The notes: generated by a model not told the origin, from the letters alone. Numbered from the stretch's first letter, positions 9,392 to 19,810 are shown. The stretch is DNA of 49,473 nt from an uncultured Clostridia bacterium (GCA_900018335.1 FIZK01000010.1:1-49473), one strand, 5' to 3'. Made by a program: numbers and translations.

Positions 9392-11041
9392 TCAATTCCG
9401 GTTTTCCACGGGCCGCGCCAGGGCGCTGGTGCGGTAAACTTCCACCACTTCCACCTCAACTTTTTGGCCAACGAGGGCGCTGCAATCGAGACACTCGATT
9501 ACATACCCATGCAGGCGCGCCAGCCCGCTGCTGCCGTTTTTGGCGTGGGGTTCTAGAATCTCCACGGTCAGCCGCTGGCCCGGAGCCACCGGCAGAGCCT
9601 TCTCCTTGAGCAGCGCCGCATCACCAGCGGTAAGCTCAAACTCCCCTTTGGGAAGGGCATCATCACCCCGCACGAAAACGGCTTTCCCCGTCCCTTTTTC
9701 CAAAAGCTCCAGGTGCTTAGCCCCGGGCCCAATGAGCTGTGCCGCCACAGCCGAATGGCAGCGCACCAACACCGCTTCCACATCCGCTTCTGCGGCTGCC
9801 GTCTGCACTGCCTGGGCTATGCGCAGGGCAGTGGTCTCGTGGGAATCCACCCGCCCGGTGCCGCGGCAGTGGGGGCAGTCCACTTCCAGCATCTCCGCCA
9901 GGGGCCGTTTGGCCTTTTTGCGCACCAGCTCCACCAGCCCCAAACGGGTGAAACCCAGGATTTTGGTGCGGGTCTTATCGGCGCCCAAACTCGCGGCTAG
10001 ACGCTCCAGAACCAGCTCCCGATCAGCCTCCTGGGACATATGTACAAAATCGATGACCACAATCCCGCCTACATTGCGCAGGCGAAGCTGGCGGGCGATT
10101 TCCTCCGCGGCCTCCAAATTAGTCGTGAGCACCGTATCCTGCAGATCCGCACCGCCCACAAACTTTCCTGTGTTCACATCAATGGTGAGCAGGGCTTCGG
10201 TCTGGTTGATCACCAGGTAGCCGCCGCAGTCCAGCCACACCCGGGGGCTGCGAGCCCTCTCCAGGTCTTTATCCAAGCCCAGATAGGTAAAGATCTGAAG
10301 CTTGCCTTGATAGAGCTCAACGACCCCTGAGTTTAAGCCCAGGTCCTGCAGCTCCTTTTCCACCCTGCGCTGCAGCGGCTCACTATCCACCACTAGCTTA
10401 GTATCCGGTGGGTTGTACAGATCCCGCAAAATGCGGTACACCAGATCATGATCTCTGTACAGCAGGGGTCCGGAACCTCTGCTCTGGAACTTCCTCGAAA
10501 TGCGGGACCACTCCTGGAGCAGTGCCTCCAGATCATCCTGGAGTTCTTCCCTATCCGCCCCTTGGGCCATGGTCCGCACAATCAGGCCCATGCCCTCTGG
10601 TTTCAGCTCTTCCGCCAGGGCCTTTAACCTCGCCCGCTCCTTTTCCTGGGGAATCTGCCGGGAAATGCCTATACCGCCTTGGGAAGGGAGCAGGACCAAG
10701 TAGCGCCCGGGAAGGGTAATCCTAGTTGTGACCCTGGGCCCCTTTGTCCCTTCAGCTTCCTTCACCACCTGCACCAACAGGGCATCACCCCTGCGCAGCC
10801 CCTGCGCGCTGTTTTCATCGGGCAGATCCGCCAGGAACAGAAAGGCGTTCTTGGTCAGCCCGATATCCACGAAGGCGGCGTTCATCCCGGGCAGGATGTT
10901 TTCCACCCTGCCCTTATAGATATTGTTCATCAACCTGTCCTGCACATCGTATTCCAGGTAATACTCCACAAGCCGCCCATTTTCCACCAGCGCCCCCTGC
11001 ACATACTGCAGCAGGGAAGAGAAGACTAGCTTTCTGTCCAT
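9392..11041 (-). CDS. rng: ribonuclease E/G family protein
   Basis: NIYKGRVENILPGMNAAFVDIGLTKNAFL; LTIDVNTGKFVGG; GIVVIDFVHM; Zn-link CPHCRGTG. Confidence 0.96.
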   Translation of the reverse strand: MDRKLVFSSLLQYVQGALVENGRLVEYYLEYDVQDRLMNNIYKGRVENILPGMNAAFVDIGLTKNAFLFLADLPDENSAQGLRRGDALLVQVVKEAEGTKGPRVTTRITLPGRYLVLLPSQGGIGISRQIPQEKERARLKALAEELKPEGMGLIVRTMAQGADREELQDDLEALLQEWSRISRKFQSRGSGPLLYRDHDLVYRILRDLYNPPDTKLVVDSEPLQRRVEKELQDLGLNSGVVELYQGKLQIFTYLGLDKDLERARSPRVWLDCGGYLVINQTEALLTIDVNTGKFVGGADLQDTVLTTNLEAAEEIARQLRLRNVGGIVVIDFVHMSQEADRELVLERLAASLGADKTRTKILGFTRLGLVELVRKKAKRPLAEMLEVDCPHCRGTGRVDSHETTALRIAQAVQTAAAEADVEAVLVRCHSAVAAQLIGPGAKHLELLEKGTGKAVFVRGDDALPKGEFELTAGDAALLKEKALPVAPGQRLTVEILEPHAKNGSSGLARLHGYVIECLDCSALVGQKVEVEVVEVYRTSALARPVENRN

Positions 11042-11712
11042 GTGAAACCTCTATTCCCCAAGGGAGGCCGGTAATGGCTCCCCTCTTTTTTGAACTGGCC
11101 CATCCTGGTCACCAGCGCTTCAGCGGGGTTAAAGCCCAAAAGCAGGGCCAGTTCTTCCACCCGCAAATTCGCTTCGCTGCCTAAAGCAGCTAAGCAGTGG
11201 ACTTCCACAGCATCTCCCGTTTCCAAGACTGCAGGCAGCCCATACACCAGGGGCAGCAGATCCACTTGACGGGTCCCCTTCTTAGTCTGCCGCTCCACCA
11301 CGAAGCTATCCTCCGCCTGCAGCCTGCGCCAGCGCTCCTGGATCTCTTCCCTGGCAGCAACTGGCAGATGCAGCTTCCACAAGGCGGCATTGATCCCGCT
11401 CATCAGGGACGGGGCTCCCTGGGGCAGGTGCGCCGCCTGCAGCACACGGAAACCCGGGGGCAGATGACGGTTGAAGAGCTCCATAAACTCTGCAGGTTCC
11501 AACTCTTCAGTGAGGCGGAAATCAGCATACTCGGCCTCCGAGAGCACACCCACGGGCAGGGCAAAGCTGTAGCTCATAATGGGCCGGGGAGAAAAACCCT
11601 CGGAATACGCCATGGGCAGCCCCGCCCGGCGCACGGCCCTCTCCATGGCCCGCACCAAATCGAGGTGGGATAAAAACCTCACCTCCGGCCCCTTTCTGAA
11701 CTGAAAACGCAT
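11026..11712 (-). CDS. TIGR03936-type radical SAM-linked protein (DUF2344)
   Basis: MRFQFRKGPEVRFLSHLDLVRAMERAVRRAGLPMAYSEGFSPRPIMSYSFALPVGV; follows the large radical SAM gene as in related genomes. Confidence 0.9.
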   Translation of the reverse strand: MRFQFRKGPEVRFLSHLDLVRAMERAVRRAGLPMAYSEGFSPRPIMSYSFALPVGVLSEAEYADFRLTEELEPAEFMELFNRHLPPGFRVLQAAHLPQGAPSLMSGINAALWKLHLPVAAREEIQERWRRLQAEDSFVVERQTKKGTRQVDLLPLVYGLPAVLETGDAVEVHCLAALGSEANLRVEELALLLGFNPAEALVTRMGQFKKEGSHYRPPLGNRGFTWTES

Positions 11713-11716
11713 GGTC

Positions 11717-13570
11717 TTACTCACCGCGGCTCGCCTCCACCAACCGGTTGGCCACCGGGTAATTGAAGCACACTCCGCACCTGCTGCACAGATCCCAGCG
11801 GCAATCCGCGGTGGGAACCCCCTGCCGGGCCAGGTTCCACTCCCGCAGGAGAAACTCAGCATCAACCCCGGGGCTCAAATGAGACCAGGGCAGCGCCTCC
11901 GCAGGGTCTATGTCGCGCTGGGCATAATGGACCGCATCGATGCCCGTATCCTTGAAGGCCTGGAGCCAGAGATCAAAGCGCAGCTGATCGCCCCAGCTGT
12001 CGAACTGGCAGCCCAGGTCCACAGCCCGTTCCAGGGCGGCGCCCAGCCTGCGGTCTCCCCTGGAGAACACCGCCTCCAGGAAGCTGTGCTCCACCTGATG
12101 CAAGCTGAACTGAATGCCGGGGTGGCGCAGCCGCTCCATGAGGTAGTTCTGCTTAGAGGTGAGCAGTTCCAGGGAATCCTGCCCCACCCACTGGAAAGGC
12201 GTATGAGGCTTGGGCACAAAGGAAGAGACACTCACGGTCACCTCCGGCCGCTTGCGGGAAGTGCGGAACTCCCTTCCCCAGGACAGAACCTTGTGGGCCA
12301 GATCGGCGATACCATCCAGATCTTCCTCCGTTTCCGTGGGCAGGCCGATCATGAAATAGAGCTTGATGCGGTGCCAGCCAGCCTGGAAAGCTGCCTGCAC
12401 CACCTCTTTGAGATCTTGATCAGACACGTTCTTGTTAATCACATCGCGCAGACGCTGGGTTCCCGCTTCTGGAGCAAAGGTGAGCCCAGTCTTGCGTGCC
12501 TTTTGAATGTCCTGGGCCAGCTCCACGGCGAAGGAGTCCAGCCTCAAGGAGGGCAGTGATACAGACACTCCGCAGCCCTGATAGGCATCGATCAAATCCT
12601 TCACTAGGGAACGAATTTGAGTATAGTCCCCGCTGGAAAGGGAAGAAAGGGAAATCTCATCGTAACCGGTGCTGGCCACAATCTTCGCCACTTGCTCCTT
12701 AAGGAGTTCAGGGTCCCGCTCCCGTACCGGGCGGTAGATCATGCCTGCCTGACAGAAGCGGCAGCCCCTGGTGCAGCCGCGCAGAATCTCCACCATGGTG
12801 CGATCATGGACAACCTCGGCGAAGGGCACCACGAACTCCTCGGGGAAAGGAAGGGCGCCAAGATCAGGCGCCACCCTTTTGTCGATCTGCGCAGGTAGAT
12901 CAGGATAGAGGGGCTCGATCCTCTGGAAGGTCCCGCCTGCATAAATGGGTTGGTAAAAGCTAGGGACATATACCCCGGGTACACGGGCCAGTTCCCTCAG
13001 GATCTCCTTCCTGCTTATACCCTGCTGCTTCTTCTCTTTCACCAGGTCCAGAATTTCGTGGATCACTTCTTCACCCTCGCCCAAGACCACAAAGTCCAGG
13101 AAGTCCGCGAGGGGTTCCACGTTGAAGGCGCAGGGCCCCCCGGCCAGCACCAGGGGATCTCCTTCGTCCCGGGCGCTGGTACGCCTGGGAATCCCAGCCA
13201 AATCCAGCATTTTCAAGATATTGGTGTAACTGAGCTCATGCTGTAGGGTAAATCCCACCAAATCAAAGGAGGCCAGATCCCGGCCCGATTCCAGGGAGGT
13301 CAAGGGGATCCCCCGTTCCTCCATGAGCTTCTGCATGTCCACCCAAGGCGCATAAACCCGCTCGGCCAGGGCATCGCTGCGCCCGTTGATGATGGCGTAC
13401 AGAATTTTGAACCCCAGATGCCCCATGCCCACATCATAGATATCTGGAAAGGCCAAAGCCATTTTTACCCGATCCTCAGACCACTCTTTATGCTGCGCGT
13501 TAACCTCATGATTGGTATAACGAGCCGGCTTGGTCACTAAAGGTAAGAGCGGCACAAGGCGCTGGTCCAT
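11717..13570 (-). CDS. TIGR03960 family B12-binding-like radical SAM protein
   Basis: MVEILRGCTRGCRFCQAGMIYRPVRER (CxxxCxxC), SLPSLRLDSF, TFAPEAGTQRLRDVINK. Confidence 0.93.
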   Translation of the reverse strand: MDQRLVPLLPLVTKPARYTNHEVNAQHKEWSEDRVKMALAFPDIYDVGMGHLGFKILYAIINGRSDALAERVYAPWVDMQKLMEERGIPLTSLESGRDLASFDLVGFTLQHELSYTNILKMLDLAGIPRRTSARDEGDPLVLAGGPCAFNVEPLADFLDFVVLGEGEEVIHEILDLVKEKKQQGISRKEILRELARVPGVYVPSFYQPIYAGGTFQRIEPLYPDLPAQIDKRVAPDLGALPFPEEFVVPFAEVVHDRTMVEILRGCTRGCRFCQAGMIYRPVRERDPELLKEQVAKIVASTGYDEISLSSLSSGDYTQIRSLVKDLIDAYQGCGVSVSLPSLRLDSFAVELAQDIQKARKTGLTFAPEAGTQRLRDVINKNVSDQDLKEVVQAAFQAGWHRIKLYFMIGLPTETEEDLDGIADLAHKVLSWGREFRTSRKRPEVTVSVSSFVPKPHTPFQWVGQDSLELLTSKQNYLMERLRHPGIQFSLHQVEHSFLEAVFSRGDRRLGAALERAVDLGCQFDSWGDQLRFDLWLQAFKDTGIDAVHYAQRDIDPAEALPWSHLSPGVDAEFLLREWNLARQGVPTADCRWDLCSRCGVCFNYPVANRLVEASRGE

Positions 13571-13594
13571 ACAACCACTCCCTTCAAAGCATAG

Positions 13595-14482
13595 CTAGAT
13601 AAACTTGTGCGTTGACAATGCACCGATTTTGCTGGACAATCCATGTTCAAAAAGGGCGCCGATCAGTTCCAGTTCACCAAGGAACCCCGCTGGCTGACCA
13701 TGCAGATCCACAATCCAGATCAGATGGTAGCAGGGGGGCTGAAAGCTGCGCAGCACTTCCCCCAGGGAACTGTCGCTGGTTGCGGCGATATGCTTTACAG
13801 CGAACACCCTCCTGGCGCGCAGCTGCTGCTGCCTGCTGGTGAGGTAACGCATGAATACATAGCCCGCGTTTTCCTGTTCTTTCCTGGCCGCCGCGAACAG
13901 CATCACGCCCGTGAAAAGAACTAATATGAAATTATACCGTCTGTAAAACACGTTGTAAACTCCCCAGGCTGCCAAGAGCACACTGAAAACCTGCCCCAGC
14001 CGGGCTGTCGTACGGGTTGCCTGGGCAAAGCCGCGGAAGCGCACCAGTACGCTGCGGAGCACCCTGCCCCCATCCAGGGGCAGCACGGGGATCAAGTTAA
14101 ACAGGGCCATACCCAGATTAGCCTGGACAAAGAAGTGGAACCAATAGGGGCTAATCTCCACATAAGGAAGCAGGCCGTGGGCCAGACCCACCAGCAGGAT
14201 GTTGGCCAAGGGTCCCGCAGCCGCCACTACCCACTCCATGCCCGGGTTCAGCTGCAGAAAGGCCTCCATCCTGGCCACGCCGCCAAAGGGTAGAAGTTCG
14301 ATATCCACCACGGGCAGCTTGTACAAAGCCGCGGCCAGCACATGAAAGCTCTCATGCCAGAGTACGATGGCGAAGAGAAGCAGGGCTTCCCAGAAACGGC
14401 CCCAAATCAGGGCCGCAGCAAGGAGGAGAATGAAAAAGGGATTCACTTTGAGCGGAATCCCAAAACAGCTGCCTATCCTCAT
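13595..14482 (-). CDS. M50 family site-2 metalloprotease, SpoIVFB-like
   Basis: HESFH zinc motif, VAAAGPLANILL, LIPVLPLDGGRVLRSVL; multiple TM segments. Confidence 0.88.
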   Translation of the reverse strand: MRIGSCFGIPLKVNPFFILLLAAALIWGRFWEALLLFAIVLWHESFHVLAAALYKLPVVDIELLPFGGVARMEAFLQLNPGMEWVVAAAGPLANILLVGLAHGLLPYVEISPYWFHFFVQANLGMALFNLIPVLPLDGGRVLRSVLVRFRGFAQATRTTARLGQVFSVLLAAWGVYNVFYRRYNFILVLFTGVMLFAAARKEQENAGYVFMRYLTSRQQQLRARRVFAVKHIAATSDSSLGEVLRSFQPPCYHLIWIVDLHGQPAGFLGELELIGALFEHGLSSKIGALSTHKFI

Positions 14483-14486
14483 CTCC

Positions 14487-14738
14487 TCACCAGCCGGAGG
14501 GGGTCTCAGTCAACCCCTTCAGCCAGGACTGCCACTGCGGCAGTTTTTCGCTTAGCGCCAGGCGCTCCAAGATGGGCTGGAGGGAGATATCGGTGGTGAC
14601 AACGAAATTTACATACTCCGTTACAGGCTGGACCAGCTCTAGGTCACTGTAGACTAAGACCGCCATGACCGCAAAGATGACCGCCGCCAAAACCAGATGG
14701 CGGACAAAGCGCTCAGCCACAATCAAGCACCTCCTCAC
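14487..14738 (-). CDS. small membrane-anchored protein, possible peptidase-less SpoIVFA/M23-like remnant
   Basis: 83 aa with one TM (HLVLAAVIFAVMAVLVYS); sits directly upstream of the SpoIVFB-like gene in the same orientation. Confidence 0.6.
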   Translation of the reverse strand: MRRCLIVAERFVRHLVLAAVIFAVMAVLVYSDLELVQPVTEYVNFVVTTDISLQPILERLALSEKLPQWQSWLKGLTETPSGW

Positions 14739-14791
14739 CTACCTCAGTATATTACAGGAGGTGCCCGTTCATGCTTCCTGCCCCCTAAAGG

Positions 14792-15058
14792 CTAACGGGT
14801 ACTGCGCTTGACGCTCTTCACGGGGATGTTGGCGATCAGGGCCACAGAATCATCGCCCTTATCGAAGTTAACTTCCAGCCCTTCTTCATCTATCTCCAAA
14901 TACTTGGTGATCACCTGGATTAAGTCCTCTTTCAAAGCCTCCACAAGGCCCGGAGAGAGGCTGGCCCGGTCGTGCACAAGCACTAGACGGAGCCGTTCCT
15001 TGGCACGGTTCCTGCTGCCTTCAAAACCCCCAAATAGCTTGCTGAGAAACTCGAACAT
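14792..15058 (-). CDS. minE: cell division topological specificity factor MinE
   Basis: FLSKLFGGFEGSRNRAKERLRLVLVHDRASLSPGLVEALKEDLIQVITKYLEID. Confidence 0.96.
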   Translation of the reverse strand: MFEFLSKLFGGFEGSRNRAKERLRLVLVHDRASLSPGLVEALKEDLIQVITKYLEIDEEGLEVNFDKGDDSVALIANIPVKSVKRSTR

Positions 15059-15072
15059 GCCGCTCCCTCCTT

Positions 15073-15873
15073 CTATTGGGCCTCGCCGCTGAGCAGCCGC
15101 TTAAACCAGTGCATTACCGTGCGTTCCTGCAAATTCATGAGGGGCACTTCTTCGCCCAGTATGCGGCGGGCAATGTTGCGGTAAGCCTGGCCGGCCCTGG
15201 ATCTGGGATCGGTCACGATTGGTTCACCTTTGTTCGTGGAAACAATGATATCCTGATCATCGGGGACAACCCCTAGAATATCTATGGCGAGGATGTCATC
15301 GATGTCGCTGATGCTCATCATATCTCCCCTGCGCACCATGCCAGGGCGCACCCGGTTAATAATCAGCCGGGGATCGTAAAGCTCAGAAGCCTCCAGCAGC
15401 CCGATAATCCGGTCCGCGTCGCGCACAGCTGCAATTTCGGGGGTGGTGACCACGATGGCAGCATCTGCCCCGGCCACAGCATTCTTAAAGCCGTGTTCTA
15501 TACCTGCAGGACTGTCTAGAAGGATAAAATCATACTCTTCCCGCAGTTCCTCCATGAGCGCCTTCATCTGCTCCGGCTTGACCGCATCCTTTTCCCTGGT
15601 CTGGGGCGCCGGCAGAAGCACCAACCTGTCGCCGAACTGCTTGTCCTTGATCAGGGCCTGCCGCAGACGGCACTGCCCCTCCACCACATGGAGCAGATCA
15701 TAGACAATCCTGTTTTCCAATCCCATGACCACGTCCAGGTTCCGCAGGCCAATGTCGGTGTCCACCAAGCAGACCTTCTGCCCCAGGGCCGCCAAGCCAG
15801 TCCCCAAGTTAGCAGTGGTGGTCGTCTTCCCTACTCCGCCTTTTCCGCTTGTGATCACTATGGCTTTTCCCAA
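15073..15873 (-). CDS. minD: septum site-determining protein MinD
   Basis: GKAIVITSGKGGVGKTTTTANLG, VDTDIGLRNLDVVMGLENRIVYDL. TTG start at 15873 preferred (gggagg RBS); the ORF extends to 15891. Confidence 0.95.
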   Translation of the reverse strand: MGKAIVITSGKGGVGKTTTTANLGTGLAALGQKVCLVDTDIGLRNLDVVMGLENRIVYDLLHVVEGQCRLRQALIKDKQFGDRLVLLPAPQTREKDAVKPEQMKALMEELREEYDFILLDSPAGIEHGFKNAVAGADAAIVVTTPEIAAVRDADRIIGLLEASELYDPRLIINRVRPGMVRRGDMMSISDIDDILAIDILGVVPDDQDIIVSTNKGEPIVTDPRSRAGQAYRNIARRILGEEVPLMNLQERTVMHWFKRLLSGEAQ

Positions 15874-15894
15874 TACCAGTTCCTCCCTCAACCC

Positions 15895-16530
15895 TTAGTG
15901 GTTGTAAACTGAAAGCTGAATCAGATCTCCCACAACCCTGGCGATCTCCGGACCCTGGGGCCGAGGAAGCTTTTCATCCGGTGCCCGAGAAATCAAGTGG
16001 GCAATGCGCAGCTGAGTAGGTTCGAGACGAAAGGCAAAGACGATGGCATCTGTCTTGCCCTCTGCGCCGGCGTGGGCCACGCCCCTTAAGGCTCCCAGCA
16101 CCAAAATGTCCCCCGTGCACACAATCTCCGCACCGGGGTTCACATCGCCCATGACCACTACGTTGCCATCGTAGTGCAGCCGCTGGCCGGAACGGATGGT
16201 GCGCTTCACGAGCAGAGTATTGTCCTCCACTGCTGCCCTCTCTTCGCCTACCAGGGTCTCCCTGTTTACTGGAGACAGCCCCCAGCTGGGCGGCTGCCGG
16301 TCCAGGTTCATCCCGTAGCGGGCAATCAGTCTTTCCATCTCGTCCAGCTGGTGGGCGCTGAGCGTTCCCTGCTTGACCAGAAGTTTAGCTGTGCTGCCTT
16401 GAAAGAAACTCTGGGAGGCAATGAGCTGCTTTTCCAAAGCGTCTAAAACCTCTGCAAAGCGGGCTGCATCTGTTATGGTAACCACCAGTCCGTCACGGCT
16501 GCCTTTGATTGCACACAGCTGAGAATTCAT
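15895..16530 (-). CDS. minC: septum site-determining protein MinC
   Basis: C-terminal TIRSGQRLHYDGNVVVMGDVNPGAEIVCTGDILVLGALRGVAHAG. Confidence 0.94.
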   Translation of the reverse strand: MNSQLCAIKGSRDGLVVTITDAARFAEVLDALEKQLIASQSFFQGSTAKLLVKQGTLSAHQLDEMERLIARYGMNLDRQPPSWGLSPVNRETLVGEERAAVEDNTLLVKRTIRSGQRLHYDGNVVVMGDVNPGAEIVCTGDILVLGALRGVAHAGAEGKTDAIVFAFRLEPTQLRIAHLISRAPDEKLPRPQGPEIARVVGDLIQLSVYNH

Positions 16531-16587
16531 GACCCGTCAACTCCTAACTCCCATTCCTATTTCTTCAGAAGCCCGCAGACTCCTGCC

Positions 16588-18429
16588 TCATTCTTCATCG
16601 GCTGCGATGTCCAAACCGAAATAGGCGTCCAAGATCTTGCGCGCGATGGGGGTTGCCGTGGAGGAACCGCCGCCCCCCTTTTCCACAATGACTGCCACCA
16701 GGATCTCGGGATCGTCAGCGGGGGCAAAGCCCACAAAGAGCCCGTTGGAAATGCTCCCGGTCACCTCCCAGGTGCCAGTTTTGCCGGCTATGGGAATGGG
16801 GAAGTCCCCCATGACAGGACGTGCCGTACCCCGGGGATGGGTTATGGGGGCCCGCAGCGCCTCGAGGAGGGCATCCCAAGTCGAACCCTTCACTTCAACC
16901 TGCCTGGCCAGCTCTGGTTCAGCCCGGAAGACCACAGTGCCGTCCGGGGATTCGATTTCCCTGACAATCTGGGGGGTGTAGATACTCCCCCTGTTGGCAA
17001 TGGCTGCATAGGCCTGAGCCAGCTGCAGCAGGGACATCTGATGGAAGCCCTGCCCGATGGAAATCTGCTCCGTATCCGTGGGATACCAATTCTGTTCAGA
17101 CGTGGGGCGATCCCTAAAGGCATTCCGCTTCCACTCTCTGCTGGGGACAATGCCGCTGGCCTCCGGGGGATACAAGTTCAAACCCGTGGGCTGGCCGAAA
17201 CCAAGGGCCTCCATCCAGGCCGACAGGCGGTCAATGCCCACTTTGGTTCCATTGTCCGCGAAGTAGTGGTTGCTGGACATACCCAGGGCATCGCTGAGGT
17301 CGATACGCCCAAAGGGTGCCAGCCCCATGTTGATCACCCAGTCCTTCACCCCGTACTGGCTTACCCCAGTGGCGTTAAAACGGTCTTTCGGTCCCAACAC
17401 CCCTTCTTCCAAAATGGCCAGGGCCGTAATGGGCTTGAATGTTGAACCCGGCCCGTAGAGCGCTTGGGTCGCCCTGTTAAAGAGGGGCAGCCGCGCATCT
17501 GAGATCAAGGCGTTGTAATAATCATTGCGCCTAGACTGATCGTTAAGCACCTCCGGGTTGTAGCTGGGGATGCTGGCCATTACCAGAATCTCGCCGGTTT
17601 TGGGGTTCATGGCCAGCGCCGCCCCTGTCTGCGTCCCGGGGTTGTCTTCCAAGGTCTGAATATGTTCTAGAAAGGCTTCCTCCGCAACCTTCTGCAGACG
17701 GGCATCCAGCGTCAAAGTGATGTTATGGCCCGGCACAGGATCCAGCACATTCACCGTACTGATGGGGCGGCTGAGGGCATTCACTTCCACCGTCATGGTC
17801 CCGATCTCGCCCCGCAGAAGCTCCTCATAGGTACGCTCAATTCCGCTTTTACCAATCAAGTCGCTGCCGCGGTAAGTTGGGCCGTACGCCTGCAGTTCAC
17901 TGGCGCTGATCACGCCTAGATAGCCTAACACGTGGGCGGCCAGGCTGCCGTGGAGATACTCCCGCACAGGCTCTTCTTCGATGAAGATCCCCGGCAAGCT
18001 GAAGCGGTTTTCTTCAATGGCCACCACCGTCTCTGGCTTCACGTCCCGCTGAATGCGCACGGGCTCATAGGGAAAGCCCCGGCCCTTTTCGATGGCTTCC
18101 TCCAGTTCTTCTTTGGTTAGGCCCAGAAGCTCGCCCAGCCGGTCCATGATGCCGTCATCGTTCTCCGGCAGTCCGCCGGGGACCACGGAAACGGTGAAGG
18201 CCCATTTGCTGCGTACCAGTACCTGCCCGTTGCGGTCCCTGATTTCTCCCCTGGCCGGAAGCAGACGGAGCTGCCGCATGCGGTTTCCGTCAGCCAGGCG
18301 TGAGTAATGCTCGCCCCGGGCCAGCTGCAGGTACCACAGGCGCCCTACGATGACTCCCACACATGCCAACACAATTAGAAAAAGAACGACGAGACGCTTT
18401 TGCCTTTCCTCCCCAGTCACTGACGTCAC
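16588..18429 (-). CDS. mrdA: penicillin-binding protein 2
   Basis: GSTFKP, SSNHYF, KTGTWE motifs; lies next to mreD. Confidence 0.95.
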   Translation of the reverse strand: MTSVTGEERQKRLVVLFLIVLACVGVIVGRLWYLQLARGEHYSRLADGNRMRQLRLLPARGEIRDRNGQVLVRSKWAFTVSVVPGGLPENDDGIMDRLGELLGLTKEELEEAIEKGRGFPYEPVRIQRDVKPETVVAIEENRFSLPGIFIEEEPVREYLHGSLAAHVLGYLGVISASELQAYGPTYRGSDLIGKSGIERTYEELLRGEIGTMTVEVNALSRPISTVNVLDPVPGHNITLTLDARLQKVAEEAFLEHIQTLEDNPGTQTGAALAMNPKTGEILVMASIPSYNPEVLNDQSRRNDYYNALISDARLPLFNRATQALYGPGSTFKPITALAILEEGVLGPKDRFNATGVSQYGVKDWVINMGLAPFGRIDLSDALGMSSNHYFADNGTKVGIDRLSAWMEALGFGQPTGLNLYPPEASGIVPSREWKRNAFRDRPTSEQNWYPTDTEQISIGQGFHQMSLLQLAQAYAAIANRGSIYTPQIVREIESPDGTVVFRAEPELARQVEVKGSTWDALLEALRAPITHPRGTARPVMGDFPIPIAGKTGTWEVTGSISNGLFVGFAPADDPEILVAVIVEKGGGGSSTATPIARKILDAYFGLDIAADEE

Positions 18430-18938
18430 CCCGTTCTTTTCAGCAGTTCATCATAGTAAACCAAGCGTTTATTGAGCCTAACCAAGGGCCTGTATACCAG
18501 CGCGCCTAAAAAGCCGTTGACAACACTCACCGCCAAAATGCCTGTCCAAGTCCCCAAGGTCCATGGGCGGGATAAGCCGAAGGAGGCTGCCCCCAACAGG
18601 TAAAGCACTTCTCCCATGGCCGTTCCCAGCAGCAGGGAGCTGAAACGCACAAGGATGTTCTCGCGGTAAAAGCGCCGCGCAACAAACCCCTCGGCCAGGG
18701 CCATCAACACAAACACACCGGCGTGGAGAGTGAGAAACCTGCCCACAATCAGATCCTGGGCCAGGCCGGCAAAAAAACCGAAGACTGCAGCTTCAGCGGG
18801 CGGCATAATCATGCCCGCCAGCAGCGTGAGCATGAGCATCAGCTCCGGTTTAAAGCCAAAAAAGACGATCCCTGGCACCCCTGCCGTCTGCAGGACCAAA
18901 GTGAGCAGTATCAGCACGCCATACGCTACATATTTCAT
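18426..18938 (-). CDS. mreD: rod shape-determining protein MreD
   Basis: Hydrophobic multi-TM protein between mreC and PBP2; start MKYVAYGVLILLTLVLQT at 18938. Confidence 0.88.
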   Translation of the reverse strand: MKYVAYGVLILLTLVLQTAGVPGIVFFGFKPELMLMLTLLAGMIMPPAEAAVFGFFAGLAQDLIVGRFLTLHAGVFVLMALAEGFVARRFYRENILVRFSSLLLGTAMGEVLYLLGAASFGLSRPWTLGTWTGILAVSVVNGFLGALVYRPLVRLNKRLVYYDELLKRTG

Positions 18939-18939
18939 C

Positions 18940-19782
18940 TCAACTCTCTCCGTTATCCTGCGGCAAAACAATGAGTACGTACTCTAAACGATTGAAGTCC
19001 ACAAAGGGGCGCACCACGGCGGAAAAAGACAGCTCGTATTGGCGAGACTCCACGGCAACCACCTCGCCCACGGGCATGTTCTTGGGGTAAACCGTGCTCA
19101 AACCGGAAGTCACGATCACGTCCCCCACCTCCACCACGGTATCGCGACTCAAAGGCTTGGCAAGTAGGGTTTCACGATCAGCCTGTCCCCCTTCCACCAA
19201 CACCAAATCGCCGGTGGACTGCACCAGACCTCCGGTGGCGCTCTGGGCATCCACGATCAGAAGCACGGTGCTGGAATACCGGGAGACAGAAATCACGGTA
19301 CCCACCACTCCCTCGCTGGTCACAACAGCCATGCCCTCATGGACGCCATGGGCAAATCCCTTGTTCAAAATGATAGTGCTCTCCCAGTTGCTGGGAGAGC
19401 GACCGATCACTTCTGCAACCAGCAGGTCATGCTCCCGTTCATCTTTGAAATCAAGGGCCTCCCGCAACCATTCATTTTCCCGTTTGTAGTTGCGCAGCTC
19501 CAGCACTTCCGCCTGCAGAGCCTGAACCAGCTCCTCCAGCTCCGCATTGCGCTCCTTCAAGGTCCGCATGGTCTGAACTTTGTCCACTTGATGGAGAATA
19601 AAGCGCTGGGCCCTGCTGAACACCCATTGAAAGGGAACCAAGAGATCACGGCCGATGCCTTCCAGCATGCTCAATTTTACCCGAGGTGTGGAAGTGTAGT
19701 GGATTGTACCCACCATAATAACCACAAGCAGAATAATCAGGGGAACCTTCCAGCGCAAAATGTGTTCCAGCACTCGCTTCAC
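18940..19782 (-). CDS. mreC: rod shape-determining protein MreC
   Basis: N-terminal TM, coiled coil, VIGRSPSNWESTIILNKGFAHGVHEGMAVVTSEGVVGTV. Confidence 0.95.
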   Translation of the reverse strand: MKRVLEHILRWKVPLIILLVVIMVGTIHYTSTPRVKLSMLEGIGRDLLVPFQWVFSRAQRFILHQVDKVQTMRTLKERNAELEELVQALQAEVLELRNYKRENEWLREALDFKDEREHDLLVAEVIGRSPSNWESTIILNKGFAHGVHEGMAVVTSEGVVGTVISVSRYSSTVLLIVDAQSATGGLVQSTGDLVLVEGGQADRETLLAKPLSRDTVVEVGDVIVTSGLSTVYPKNMPVGEVVAVESRQYELSFSAVVRPFVDFNRLEYVLIVLPQDNGES

Positions 19783-19810
19783 CGCCTATCATCCCCCCGC
19801 AGCAAACGGG

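Noticed and set aside
11711-12559. 282-aa plus-strand ORF
   Set aside because: Antisense shadow of the TIGR03960 radical SAM gene.
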